This document shows positions 1 to 9,881 of a DNA stretch of 44,249 nt, piece after piece. The stretch is taken from positions 1-44,249 of the forward strand of contig UQOX01000022.1 of assembly GCA_900542765.1 (NCBI GenBank), in the 5' to 3' direction. The translations under genes and the position numbers were made by a program. The notes under the pieces are model-generated. The model did no database searches and was not told the DNA's origin. It saw nothing but the letters and a program-made list of their open reading frames with translations. This stretch comes from an uncultured Porphyromonadaceae bacterium (GTDB taxonomy: Bacteria > Bacteroidota > Bacteroidia > Bacteroidales > UBA11471). How positions within the stretch are numbered: the first letter of the stretch is position 1; the number at the start of each line of letters is the position of its first letter.

Positions 1-2
1 CA

Positions 3-3000
3 GGGAACAAATTACAAGAATGCCGCCTGCCGGCATCATTCCGATACATTGATGGGCTCTATGCATTGCAAGAAGGGACATTGTGCATCGCCACTCGGCA
101 GCTGTTGCTTCTACGGGAGAAAGATGGCCGATTTGCTTCGATAGGCGCACCAGACGAAACATCGTGGCGCATCAACCGCCTTCATCAATCGCAGGACGGG
201 GCAATATGGTTCTTCGACGGCTTTGAGAAGATATGGCGCATCGACCCGTCGGACAAACAGGCTCGCCCCGTAAGCTACGCGCATGAGTCACAAAAAAGAA
301 TCCGCTTCATACACGAAGATGCTTTCGGCGGCATCTGGATACAACCTTATTATGGAGCTTTTTCCTACTACGACCCGGGAACGAATACACTGAAACCTGC
401 TTGGCTGACACGCAACGGCCAGAAAGCCTCATATCAGGCAGCAGGCTACGAATATCTCGTCGACAACCACAAAAATCTATGGCTGTGCGCCGCAGAAGGT
501 TTCGACTGTCTGACATTCACGCCGCGCCGTTACACGCTTCTCGGCGAGAAAGAGTATGGAATAGAGGGTTTGGTGCGAGGTCTTCTCATCGACCACGAAG
601 GACGGCTATGGTGTGCCACCAAACAAGGCACCATCTCATTATACGATACTTCGAACCGGTATATCGGGAACCTTACCCGACAAGGTGAAATCGTACCCAA
701 TCGCCACGCCGTCTTCGGCTCCAATGCCTACACGCTTTTTGAAGACTCCTTGCAAAGAATATGGATTGGGTGCAAAGACGACGGCTTGTTCATTGCCACC
801 CCGCTGAACGGGGGAAGATACCGGATACGGCATTACCGGCACAACGACAAAGAGCCATACAGTCTAAGCAACAATTCGGTCTACGACATACGCACCGACA
901 AGCGGGGACGAATATGGATAGGCACCTATGGCGGGGGACTCAATCTCGTGGAAAACTCCACCACGCAACCCCTCCGTTTCCTGCACGGAGGAAACAAACT
1001 GAAAACCTTTCCACCGGAAGCCGTCAAAATACGGCACATCTGTCCCACCGACAGCGATGTGATACTGGTAGCCACAACCGGAGGATTACTCACTTTCGAC
1101 AGTCGCTTCGCAAATCCCGAAGGACTGACATTCCATCTCAACCGAAGCCGACAGAACCAGGCATCGAGCCTCAGCAACAACGATGTCATGCATGTGTGCC
1201 AACGGGCCTGCGGCGACCTCTACGTCGTTCCGTACAGCGGAGGCATCAGCCGCATCGTCTCCGACAACCTGCTCTCGGACAGTATCGAGTTTGAACACTT
1301 CAACAAAAGAAACGGGCTGCCTTCCGACCTCACATACGCCATAACCGAAGCCGGCGACAGCATTCTGTGGATTACATTCCAAAACGGAATCTGTCGCTAC
1401 GACCCGCAAACTCACGGCATCGAGACATACGACCGCTTCAACCTCTCCCCTCTGACCATCAGCGAAGTACCGCCTGTCATCGACAAGCAGGGCAGACTCT
1501 ATGTGGGAACCGCCTATGGAACATTATGTCTCGACCTCGGCAAAATAGGGAAAAGCGACATCGTGCCACCCCTCGTCTTTACACAAATGCAGATTCCAGG
1601 CACAGACGGGCACGACATCATCAAACCCATCATCGGCGATACACTCACGTTGTCGCCGCGGGAACGGAACATTTCGCTCACGTTTGCCGCTCTCGACTAC
1701 ACGGCCTCCGCAGCCATACAATATGCCTACCGGATAAAAGAGCGAAGCGACACATGGAACAACCTATCCGACAACCGCACCGTAAGTTTCGCCGGCCTTC
1801 CGGCAGGAGAATGGGACCTGGAAATCCGTTCGACAAATGGAGACGGCGTCTGGTGCAACAACAACCGCACCCTGCACCTCTCGGTCACCCCCACATTCAA
1901 GGAAACGCCATGGGCCATACTGTTGTATGTTTGTGCCGGTATACTGCTGGCGCTGCTTATCTCGGGCATATTCATTTATATAGCCAATCTGCGCCGCAGC
2001 ATCACCATCGAGCAACAGGTAACCCAACTTAAATTGAAATTCTTTACCGACATCTCGCACGAGCTGCGCACCCCTCTCACCTTGATTGCGGCTCCACTCG
2101 AAACGACCTTGCGGCAAGACAACCTGCCGGCCGATACCCGCAACAACCTCCGCATCGCCCAACGCAACGTGCACCGCATGTTACAACTCATCAACCAGAT
2201 TCTCGATTTCAGAAAGGCACAAAACGGCAAAATGGAATTGCACATCACTCGCGTCGACTTGTGCGAACTATCGCGGCACACCTACGAATCGTTTGAATAT
2301 CTGGCTCGAAAGAGACACATCGACTACACGTTCACGGTGAGCGAGTCTCCAATTTTCGGGTACACCGATGCCGACAAGGTCGAAAAAATACTGTTCAATC
2401 TGCTCTCCAACGCATTCAAATACACTCCGGAAGGAAAACACATTGGCGTGTCGCTCCAAACAGCCGACAACAGACTTTTTATCACCGTACATGACGAAGG
2501 GCAAGGCATCGCCCCCGAAAAAATAGGCAAAATATTCAACCGATTCGAGACATTGGGCAACCCCGGCAACATTCTTTCCTCCGGCATCGGATTATCTTTG
2601 GTACAAGAACTTATACAGATTCTGCATGGGGAAATTCAAGTCGAAAGTACCTTGAGAAGAGGCAGCTCATTCCGTGTCACCCTACCCATATCGGCATCGA
2701 GCTATCCGAGCGTCCGACTCTCCGACATTGTCACCGAAGAGCGGGCCGACCTGCCCCGTGAAGAAGATATAACCGGGAAAAGGGAGGGCGGCGACGAGTC
2801 GATACTTATTGTTGAAGACAACGACGAACTACGGCATTTCATCAAATACGTCTTACAAGACGACTACAACATCATTACGGCTTCCAACGGAAAAGAAGGT
2901 CTCGACAAAACACTATCTGACCAACCGAGCCTCATCATCAGCGACATTATGATGCCCGTCATGGACGGCATCGAATTTCTCAATGCCGTAAAACAAAACA

Positions 3001-3560
3001 ACGACATCTCCCACACGATGTTTATCTTGCTCTCGGCCAAGACATCGGTCGAAGACCGCATAAAAGGATTAGAGTATGGCGCCGACGACTACATCACCAA
3101 ACCATTCAGTCCATCATACCTGAAAGCTCGCGTGCACAATCTGCTGCAAAAAAGACGCGGATTAAAAGCGTGGTACCTGCATCAGACCGACGAAAAGGCA
3201 CACCATCAAGCGACCTGCCAACTCACCCGCTTCGACGACGCCTTCATACGGGACATCATTCAAGAGATTGAAAACAATATCCAAAACAGCGATTTCAGAA
3301 TCGAAGACCTGGCCGATACCCAACACATAAGCCGCACGGTATTTTATCGGAAAATAAAATCACTTACCGGAAGTTCTCCCATTGACCTTGTGCAGGAAAT
3401 CCGCATAAAGAAAGCCATTGATTTTTTACAGAAAGGGAACTTGCGCGTCTCAGAAATCGCGTACCGCTGCGGCTTCTCCTCCCCCCAATATTTCAGCCGC
3501 GTATTCAAAGAGAAGACAGGTCAATCTCCTACGGAATACAAAGGTGGAAAAAATGACTAA
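3..3560 (+). CDS. Hybrid two-component system regulator (HTCS), 5' end outside window
   Basis: Single-protein sensor/regulator that detects a carbohydrate in the periplasm and switches on a polysaccharide-utilisation locus. The frame is open to the window edge, so the signal peptide and first propeller blades are missing. Numbering from the TTG codon at 66: Reg_prop-type beta-propeller repeats to about 500, Y_Y_Y domain about 530-605, transmembrane helix about 616-642, HisKA with phospho-acceptor H665 in FTDISHELRTPL, HATPase with N-box NLLSNAFKYTP near 778, receiver domain with phospho-acceptor D960 in ISDIMMPVMDG, and a C-terminal AraC HTH (about 1065-1162). All catalytic motifs look intact. 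The pectate lyase and pectin methylesterase directly downstream on the same strand make pectic oligosaccharides the likely ligand; that is inference from position. Family assignment is near certain. Confidence 0.96.
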   Translation, partial: GNKLQECRLPASFRYIDGLYALQEGTLCIATRQLLLLREKDGRFASIGAPDETSWRINRLHQSQDGAIWFFDGFEKIWRIDPSDKQARPVSYAHESQKRIRFIHEDAFGGIWIQPYYGAFSYYDPGTNTLKPAWLTRNGQKASYQAAGYEYLVDNHKNLWLCAAEGFDCLTFTPRRYTLLGEKEYGIEGLVRGLLIDHEGRLWCATKQGTISLYDTSNRYIGNLTRQGEIVPNRHAVFGSNAYTLFEDSLQRIWIGCKDDGLFIATPLNGGRYRIRHYRHNDKEPYSLSNNSVYDIRTDKRGRIWIGTYGGGLNLVENSTTQPLRFLHGGNKLKTFPPEAVKIRHICPTDSDVILVATTGGLLTFDSRFANPEGLTFHLNRSRQNQASSLSNNDVMHVCQRACGDLYVVPYSGGISRIVSDNLLSDSIEFEHFNKRNGLPSDLTYAITEAGDSILWITFQNGICRYDPQTHGIETYDRFNLSPLTISEVPPVIDKQGRLYVGTAYGTLCLDLGKIGKSDIVPPLVFTQMQIPGTDGHDIIKPIIGDTLTLSPRERNISLTFAALDYTASAAIQYAYRIKERSDTWNNLSDNRTVSFAGLPAGEWDLEIRSTNGDGVWCNNNRTLHLSVTPTFKETPWAILLYVCAGILLALLISGIFIYIANLRRSITIEQQVTQLKLKFFTDISHELRTPLTLIAAPLETTLRQDNLPADTRNNLRIAQRNVHRMLQLINQILDFRKAQNGKMELHITRVDLCELSRHTYESFEYLARKRHIDYTFTVSESPIFGYTDADKVEKILFNLLSNAFKYTPEGKHIGVSLQTADNRLFITVHDEGQGIAPEKIGKIFNRFETLGNPGNILSSGIGLSLVQELIQILHGEIQVESTLRRGSSFRVTLPISASSYPSVRLSDIVTEERADLPREEDITGKREGGDESILIVEDNDELRHFIKYVLQDDYNIITASNGKEGLDKTLSDQPSLIISDIMMPVMDGIEFLNAVKQNNDISHTMFILLSAKTSVEDRIKGLEYGADDYITKPFSPSYLKARVHNLLQKRRGLKAWYLHQTDEKAHHQATCQLTRFDDAFIRDIIQEIENNIQNSDFRIEDLADTQHISRTVFYRKIKSLTGSSPIDLVQEIRIKKAIDFLQKGNLRVSEIAYRCGFSSPQYFSRVFKEKTGQSPTEYKGGKND

Positions 3561-3562
3561 GC

Positions 3563-3580
3563 GGAGACATATTTGTCTCC
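3563..3580 (+). terminator. Small hairpin just after the HTCS stop
   Basis: A 7-bp stem (GGAGACA/TGTCTCC) with a 4-nt loop begins two bases after the stop codon. No T-run follows, so it may only be an mRNA 3'-end stabiliser or a weak terminator. Confidence 0.3.
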
Positions 3581-3620
3581 ATGAATCTTCACTCTTCGCG
3601 CTTTTGAATAAATTATACAA

Positions 3621-3639
3621 GCAATAAACCAATTATTGC
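3621..3639. promoter_or_regulatory. Inverted repeat upstream of the pectate lyase, candidate HTCS operator
   Basis: GCAATAA and TTATTGC form perfect 7-bp arms around a 5-bp spacer, about 98 bp before the pectate lyase start in the 176-bp gap after the regulator. No TAnnTTTG box is obvious in this gap, which would suit an activator-dependent promoter. The operator role is inference. Confidence 0.35.
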
Positions 3640-3736
3640 AAGTGCGGCATTTGTTTTTACCCGAAATTAGCCATGTCGTAATTTCCACGGCAACAAGCTC
3701 ACCCGGCCCCACAGACTAATATCTCAAACAAATACC

Positions 3737-5902
3737 ATGAATATGAAAAAGCAGTACATTATCTTATGCCTTCTCCTCCTGTGGACGGCAATTATCCATG
3801 CACAAGTTCCTGCCTTCCCGGGAGCCGACGGTTACGGACGTTACACCTCGGGAGGACGTGGAGGAACAGTCTACTATGTAACATCTCTCGAAGACACCGA
3901 CACCCCGGGCACCTTGCGTTATGGAGTAACCCGGCTCTCCAAAGCCACGATACTCTTCAAGGTATCGGGAACGATACAACTCAACAGCAGCCTCAACATC
4001 TCGGGGAGCAACCTCACCATCGCCGGGCAAAGCGCTCCGGGCGACGGCATCTGCCTGGCCGGATATCCCGTGTCGATATCGGGCAGCAACATTATCGTCA
4101 GATATATGCGATTCCGCATGGGCGACTGGTCATTATCGGCCGAAGAGGCCGACGGAGCCGATGCTTTCGGCGGACGTTTCTGCAACAATGTCATCGTCGA
4201 CCACTGTTCCATCTCGTGGTGTACCGATGAGTGCGCCTCATTCTACGCCAACTACAATTTCACGATGCAATGGTGCATCATCTCCGAGAGCCTGCGCATG
4301 AGCCTGCACTCCAAAGGACCGCACGGATACGGCGCCATTTGGGGCGGTATCGGGGCTTCCTATCTGCACAACCTGCTCATACACCACGACAGCCGCACCC
4401 CGCGCTTCGGCACGGGAAACCTCGGTACACCCTCCGACCACATGACCGACATGCGCAACAACGTCATCTATAATTGGAGCGGAAATGGTTGCTACGGTGG
4501 TGAAGGCATGACCGTAAACATGATAAACAACTATTACAAGCCCGGACCGGCCACCACGACAAGTTCGAAAAACCGATTCATAGGCATCGACGACGCCACC
4601 AGTGCCGACGGAACCACAGCCATTTGGGGGAAATACTACATCACCGGAAACTACAACTCGGCTTATAGCAATATCAATAGCGACAACTGGGACGGTGTCG
4701 TCATCAACACCTCCTCGCTCATCGGAGGCAAACCCTCAAAAGCCGACCTCAAATCGGATTCAGAACTGGGAGAAACCCCACTATTGCACCAACATACCGC
4801 CGAGGGGTGTTTCCTGCCGGTGCTCAACTATGCCGGCTGCTCCCATCGCCGCGACGCCATCGACACCCGACTCACAACCGAATGCCGCACCGGAACAGCC
4901 ACATACAAAGGAGAATCGGCCAATAAAGGGGGTATTATCGACAAACTCGAAGACCTGATGCCGGCCGATGCGGGCAGTGACTGGTCGCCCTGGCCCGAAC
5001 TGAAAAGCCAAACGCCGCTGGCCGACAGCGACAACGATGGCATGCCCGACAACTGGGAAATCAGAAACAGTCTCGACCCCGAAAATGCCGAAGACCGCAA
5101 CACCCGCAACGACGAAGGCTACACCATGCTCGAAGTCTACCTCAACAGTCTCGTGGCCGACATCACCGAGGCTCAATACCAAGATGCCGAGGTGGTAGGC
5201 AAACCGGGCGAACCGTATGTTCCGGGTGGCCTCTCGACCGACATTACGGTGTCATGGAGCATGAATAGCGGCAAAGAGGGTGAAGCAGCCACGACAACGA
5301 AAAACGGCATCGTCGCACGGAGCGAATACTCCACCGCATCGGAAATGAGACAATACAGCACCCGGCAGACTTTCGGGAAAACATTCACGACATTCCAACC
5401 CACCATCGAATATAAGACACCCACCTCGACAAGTGCCATATACTTCGACATCGACCTCGAAGAGGGCGTCACTTTCCGCCCCACCGAAATAGAGATTACG
5501 GCCGTGCGTTACGGCACCAGTGGCGGATATCTCGAATTGGCCTGGCTGAGCAGCGATGGAGAAGAAGTCATATTGGAAACCGGAATCCATGCCGGTTCGG
5601 ACAAGGAAGATGAATCGTTGTCAACGACCAAAATCGACTTAAACGGGCTCGTCATACCGACCTCGACCGGAAATTGCCGCCTTGTTGTCTATGTCTACCG
5701 ACTGAGCCCCACCAAAGAATTGGGACTGGCCGACATCAAAATTGGCGGACACATCGGCTACACGGCAGGCATCGACGAAACAAAATATTCCGAACGCCCT
5801 ACTACGGAGAAAAAACTCATATACAATATCTTGGGACAGCCCCTTTCAACTCCGCAAAAAGGGTTCAATATCATCAACGGAGAAAAACAAATCATTCGAT
5901 AA
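3737..5902 (+). CDS. Secreted pectate lyase, PL1-like beta-helix with C-terminal sorting-like tail
   Basis: Predicted to cleave polygalacturonate by beta-elimination. It has a signal peptide (about residues 1-22, ending in HAQ), then the FPGADGYGRYTSGGRGG and GTLRYG segments typical of Bacteroidetes pectate lyases, a VDHCSISWCTDE stretch likely to hold the Ca2+ site, and a conserved HDSRTPRFG segment carrying an Arg candidate for catalysis. The lyase domain runs to about 425. A calcium-loop-like DSDNDGMPDNWE segment lies near 430-442. A beta-rich domain of unknown type (about 505-680) is followed by a tail ending KGFNIINGEKQIIR, which resembles the short C-terminal modules common on secreted Bacteroidales proteins. 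The pectin methylesterase starts 21 bp downstream, so the two are probably one operon. ATG at 3737 is used; an ATG two codons later would also work. The PL1 subfamily is not certain. Confidence 0.88.
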   Translation: MNMKKQYIILCLLLLWTAIIHAQVPAFPGADGYGRYTSGGRGGTVYYVTSLEDTDTPGTLRYGVTRLSKATILFKVSGTIQLNSSLNISGSNLTIAGQSAPGDGICLAGYPVSISGSNIIVRYMRFRMGDWSLSAEEADGADAFGGRFCNNVIVDHCSISWCTDECASFYANYNFTMQWCIISESLRMSLHSKGPHGYGAIWGGIGASYLHNLLIHHDSRTPRFGTGNLGTPSDHMTDMRNNVIYNWSGNGCYGGEGMTVNMINNYYKPGPATTTSSKNRFIGIDDATSADGTTAIWGKYYITGNYNSAYSNINSDNWDGVVINTSSLIGGKPSKADLKSDSELGETPLLHQHTAEGCFLPVLNYAGCSHRRDAIDTRLTTECRTGTATYKGESANKGGIIDKLEDLMPADAGSDWSPWPELKSQTPLADSDNDGMPDNWEIRNSLDPENAEDRNTRNDEGYTMLEVYLNSLVADITEAQYQDAEVVGKPGEPYVPGGLSTDITVSWSMNSGKEGEAATTTKNGIVARSEYSTASEMRQYSTRQTFGKTFTTFQPTIEYKTPTSTSAIYFDIDLEEGVTFRPTEIEITAVRYGTSGGYLELAWLSSDGEEVILETGIHAGSDKEDESLSTTKIDLNGLVIPTSTGNCRLVVYVYRLSPTKELGLADIKIGGHIGYTAGIDETKYSERPTTEKKLIYNILGQPLSTPQKGFNIINGEKQIIR

Positions 5903-5923
5903 TCACAAAACCTTCTCATACCC

Positions 5924-8900
5924 ATGAAAATACGACATTTTTTCCTTACAACACTCCTTCTCTTACCGGGCTTGACAGGCCATGCCAAGGAGACGTCCGT
6001 CGATGTCAATACATTGACATCGGAATTTAACCAAGCCGCCGACCAGGACATCTTACTGCTCGAAAGTGGCACATACAGCGGTCGGCTCACTTTTCCCAAC
6101 GGAAAGACCCTCACGTTGAAAGCGGCTCCGGGTGCCGAGGTCGTTTTTACCGGTACTTTCACCGGTAACGAAAGCGATACCGATGGCGGCATCATTCTCG
6201 ACGGATTGGAGATTGCCACCGGAGAAAATTACTTCATCGACATGTCATACGGCAACGTAAAGACAATCACCGTGCGCAACTGCTCCATATCCGACATCGG
6301 ACGCTGCTTCCTTCGCACCAACAATGCCGGAAAGACCATCGACGCCATCGAATTTACCAACTGCATCATCAGCGATTGCGGGGCCAACGGATACTGTTTC
6401 CTCTACCCCCAGCATGGCGTAAAATCGGTATCGGTAAAAAACTGTACCCTCAAAAACTATACGTCGGGCGAGAGCTTTTTCGGGCCCAAGAACACGACAT
6501 CGGACATCGTCCTGACATTCATTTTTGAAAACAACACCGTATACAAATGGTCTAAAAGCTCGTCGTATGCACTGTGCAAGATAGATGCCAAGTACAGCAA
6601 CGAATCGACCTACACCTTCCGCAACAACATCATCTCGACAGCCGGTGTAGCCGGGCAAAAACCCCTTGTCATTGCCGCCAAAGGGGGAAGCCTCACCGCC
6701 CAAAACAACCTCATCGACAACTACGGCGGATACTCGGTGTCGAATGCCGTAAGTTCGGAAATAGAAGACCTGACTCTCGAATCTTTAGACATCAGCCAAA
6801 TATTTCCCGACCCTGAAAACGGAGATTTCACGATTGTATCGACCTCGCCTCTCGCCTCAGCCTCGACCGAAGGGGGCGTCATAGGCGACCCGCGTTGGCT
6901 GAAAACTTTCTCGCAGGCGGTCACATTGACCACCAACAGCCTGCCACAAGAGGGAGGAACCACCTCACCATTATCGGGTAATTATGAAAAAGGAACCAAT
7001 GTAACCATATCGGCAACCCATAACTATGGTTACCGTTTCGAGGCTTGGAAAGATGTCGAAGGGAATATCCTCTCTACCGACAACCCCTACACGTTCATCC
7101 TTGATGAAGATGTCGAAATATCCGCCACATTTGCTTTGCAAACCCTCTATACCCTGAACATCAGAAAAGAAGGTGAAGGAGCCCCTTGGGGAGAATACAT
7201 GCTCTCGCCTCAAAAAGAGAACAACCGCTATGAAAGTGGCGAAGAGGTAACCGTCACGGTTGTTCCCAACTCGGTAACCACTTTCTTGTATTGGGGCGAC
7301 GGAACCGGCGAAAACAAACAAACCGTCGTCATGGACCAAGACCGTGAATTGACCCTTCATTACGATGTCGTTCCCTTTATTGTAGGCTGGGACTTCGACA
7401 CAGAAAAGAACCCGGCTCGGAACGAACGGCCAGGCGACTACTATTTCAAGAGCGACAACCAAGGGATTATGTCGCTATTCAACGGAGATGGCTCCTCCAC
7501 CAACTGGGGCGGCTCGGAAAGGACATTCGGCGGGAAGACATTCTTTTGTGCCCGCCGTTACACGAACTTCTCGGATATGGACAACCCCCGCTATATAGTC
7601 GCGAAGTTCTCAGCCGCGGGATATGAAAACATCAAGATACACAGCTACATTGCCGCCGACAACAACTGCGTGCACAAAAAACAGAAGATGCAATACTCCA
7701 TCGACGGCACTCATTTCACCGACTTGGCCGACACGACATTCGCAGGAATAAGCAGCGAGTGGATTACTTTCGACGCCATGTTGCCCGACACGCTTTCTGA
7801 AAACTCAAAAAAGAGCATTTATATTCGCTGGATAGGTGATGCGACCACCGAGTTGCTTGGCTCGTCATCGGGCAGTGACACCGAGGGATTCTACTTGGCC
7901 GACGTCTTTGTATATGCCGACGAGATGCACGTCGATGACTTTACGGCACCACAACTTCTGTCGACCACTCCGGCTCAAAACTCAAACACGGCCTCGGCCA
8001 ACGGCAACATCGTGCTCACATTCGATGAGAAAGTACAGGCCGGAGACGGCGAAGTAACTCTCAACGGCGAGGTTCTTACCCCGGTATTCGGCAGCAAGAC
8101 GGCCAGCTATGCCTATTCGGGACTTACCTACGGAACCACCTATAATGTGGTCATTCCCGAAGGTGCCATCACCGACCTGAGCGGCAACCGGTTTGCAGGC
8201 GTCACCTTGCAATTTACCACCATGGAACGGCCGCGACCTGCCGCCAAGACTTTCGACGCTGTGGTTGCCGCCGACGGGACAGGTGACTACACCACCGTGC
8301 AGGCGGCCATCGATGCAGCACCGGAAAACAGAAGCAAGCCCTATCTGATTTTCATCAAGAATGGCGTCTACGACGGACTGGTGCGCATACCCGGTAACAA
8401 ACCCTTTATCCACCTCATCGGTCAGGACCGCGACCGCACCATCATTCAATACAAAATAAATTGTGCCGCCGAAGGAGATGCCGGCTGGGACTTCTCGGCC
8501 AACAATGCCGCCTACTATCCGGCAAAAGACGACGGCACGGTAGTGAAGGTTTCGAGCAGCGACTTTTACAGTGAGAATATCTCCTATATCAATACTTGGG
8601 GATATGAACAGCAGAACGGACCCATGGCCTTGGCCATGTATACCCGCAACGACCGCCACGCCTTCTATCATTGCAACTTCCGCTCGTTCCAGGATACTTG
8701 GCAGACCTCGACCAACCAAGTAAGCGACCGACTCTATGCAAAAGAGTGTTACATCGAAGGTGCAGTCGACTACATCTACGGAGGGGGAGACTGTCTCTTT
8801 GAAACCTGCGAACTATATAACCTGCGGTCGACGGGTAGCGTCATCGTAGCTCCGGCCCATAAAGAGGGCACCCGATATGGCTACGTCTTCGAGAGTTGCA

Positions 8901-9691
8901 CCATCGACGGTGTGGTCGACAACAAGGACGCGTTGGGCCGCCCGTGGCACAACAGCCCCATCGCCATATATCTCAACACGACCATGAAACGCATACCCAG
9001 TGCCATCGGTTGGAACAACATGGGCACCATTCCTGCTCTCTTTGCCGAATACAACAGCATGGACGCCGACGGCAACCCCATCGACCTGAGTAACCGACGC
9101 ACACAATACAGCTACACCGAAAACGGCGAAACCATTACCGGCAGCTGCCGCGCCACCATCTCGGCCGAAGAGGCTGCCCGCATGAACTACGACAACATCA
9201 TACCGGGTGCCGACAACTGGAATCCGCGTCAGTTCTTCGAACCCATCGCTGCCCCCGAAAATGTCCGTAAAAACAAAGACATCTTGTCTTGGGAAGCCTG
9301 CGACTATGCCATCTGCTACCTCGTGCTGCAAAACGACTCGGTTGTCGACATCACCACCCAATGCCAAAGTGTGGTCGATGCTTCGGCAAAAAGCGACAGT
9401 TTTACCGTAAAAGCCGTGAACGAGTATGGCAGTCTCGGCCCATCGAGCACCGCCCAAGATGGCACATCGGGCAGCAATACCTTGGCAGACGACAACCATC
9501 GTCCCGACATGGTTGCCATAGGCGGTAACGGCTATATCGAAATTTTGGTACAGAGCCCTCTTCCTGTGTCGATCCACAATGTCTCAGGCCAACAGGTCAA
9601 AGAAGGCACATACCAACCGGGCGTTCACTTCATCACCTCTTTACCCGCCGGCTTTTATCTGGTCAACGGACAAAAAGTCATTGTCAAATAA
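5924..9691 (+). CDS. Large multidomain secreted pectin methylesterase (CE8)
   Basis: Predicted to remove methyl esters from homogalacturonan, making substrate for the upstream lyase. Order: signal peptide (1-20); DUF4957/DUF5123-like beta-helix ending in IGDPRW near 325; two InlB-type bacterial repeat modules (about 335-475); a jelly-roll-like domain of unknown family (about 480-668); an SbsA-type Ig domain (about 670-770); the CE8 domain (about 775-1100); an Fn3-like segment; and a tail ending GFYLVNGQKVIVK. The CE8 residues are present: D924 in FQDTW (acid/base), D949 in GAVDYIYG (nucleophile), and R1006 with W1008 in LGRPW. Typical CE8 enzymes are 300-400 residues, so about 900 residues here are accessory, perhaps for binding substrate or the cell surface. 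It lies 21 bp after the lyase and is followed by a strong terminator. The CE8 call is firm; the accessory-domain calls are by eye. Confidence 0.93.
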   Translation: MKIRHFFLTTLLLLPGLTGHAKETSVDVNTLTSEFNQAADQDILLLESGTYSGRLTFPNGKTLTLKAAPGAEVVFTGTFTGNESDTDGGIILDGLEIATGENYFIDMSYGNVKTITVRNCSISDIGRCFLRTNNAGKTIDAIEFTNCIISDCGANGYCFLYPQHGVKSVSVKNCTLKNYTSGESFFGPKNTTSDIVLTFIFENNTVYKWSKSSSYALCKIDAKYSNESTYTFRNNIISTAGVAGQKPLVIAAKGGSLTAQNNLIDNYGGYSVSNAVSSEIEDLTLESLDISQIFPDPENGDFTIVSTSPLASASTEGGVIGDPRWLKTFSQAVTLTTNSLPQEGGTTSPLSGNYEKGTNVTISATHNYGYRFEAWKDVEGNILSTDNPYTFILDEDVEISATFALQTLYTLNIRKEGEGAPWGEYMLSPQKENNRYESGEEVTVTVVPNSVTTFLYWGDGTGENKQTVVMDQDRELTLHYDVVPFIVGWDFDTEKNPARNERPGDYYFKSDNQGIMSLFNGDGSSTNWGGSERTFGGKTFFCARRYTNFSDMDNPRYIVAKFSAAGYENIKIHSYIAADNNCVHKKQKMQYSIDGTHFTDLADTTFAGISSEWITFDAMLPDTLSENSKKSIYIRWIGDATTELLGSSSGSDTEGFYLADVFVYADEMHVDDFTAPQLLSTTPAQNSNTASANGNIVLTFDEKVQAGDGEVTLNGEVLTPVFGSKTASYAYSGLTYGTTYNVVIPEGAITDLSGNRFAGVTLQFTTMERPRPAAKTFDAVVAADGTGDYTTVQAAIDAAPENRSKPYLIFIKNGVYDGLVRIPGNKPFIHLIGQDRDRTIIQYKINCAAEGDAGWDFSANNAAYYPAKDDGTVVKVSSSDFYSENISYINTWGYEQQNGPMALAMYTRNDRHAFYHCNFRSFQDTWQTSTNQVSDRLYAKECYIEGAVDYIYGGGDCLFETCELYNLRSTGSVIVAPAHKEGTRYGYVFESCTIDGVVDNKDALGRPWHNSPIAIYLNTTMKRIPSAIGWNNMGTIPALFAEYNSMDADGNPIDLSNRRTQYSYTENGETITGSCRATISAEEAARMNYDNIIPGADNWNPRQFFEPIAAPENVRKNKDILSWEACDYAICYLVLQNDSVVDITTQCQSVVDASAKSDSFTVKAVNEYGSLGPSSTAQDGTSGSNTLADDNHRPDMVAIGGNGYIEILVQSPLPVSIHNVSGQQVKEGTYQPGVHFITSLPAGFYLVNGQKVIVK

Positions 9692-9715
9692 CCCTGCCCT
9701 GCCTTTGTGATTCTC

Positions 9716-9751
9716 AAACGGTACCTTCTATCAAGAAGGTACCGTTTTTGT
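9716..9751 (+). terminator. Intrinsic terminator of the pectin operon
   Basis: A 14-bp perfect stem (AAACGGTACCTTCT with its complement) around a 4-nt loop is followed by a T-run, 25 bp after the methylesterase stop. Confidence 0.9.
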
Positions 9752-9881
9752 TTTCCAAGTCAAAAAACAAGAAGCGGCATCGTCACGAATTTCGGCAATA
9801 AAACCATGATTACGGGAACTTTACCTCACCATTCTTGTTACAATAGGAAACAGGTCTAAGAAACTCTTTAAAAGTACGATT

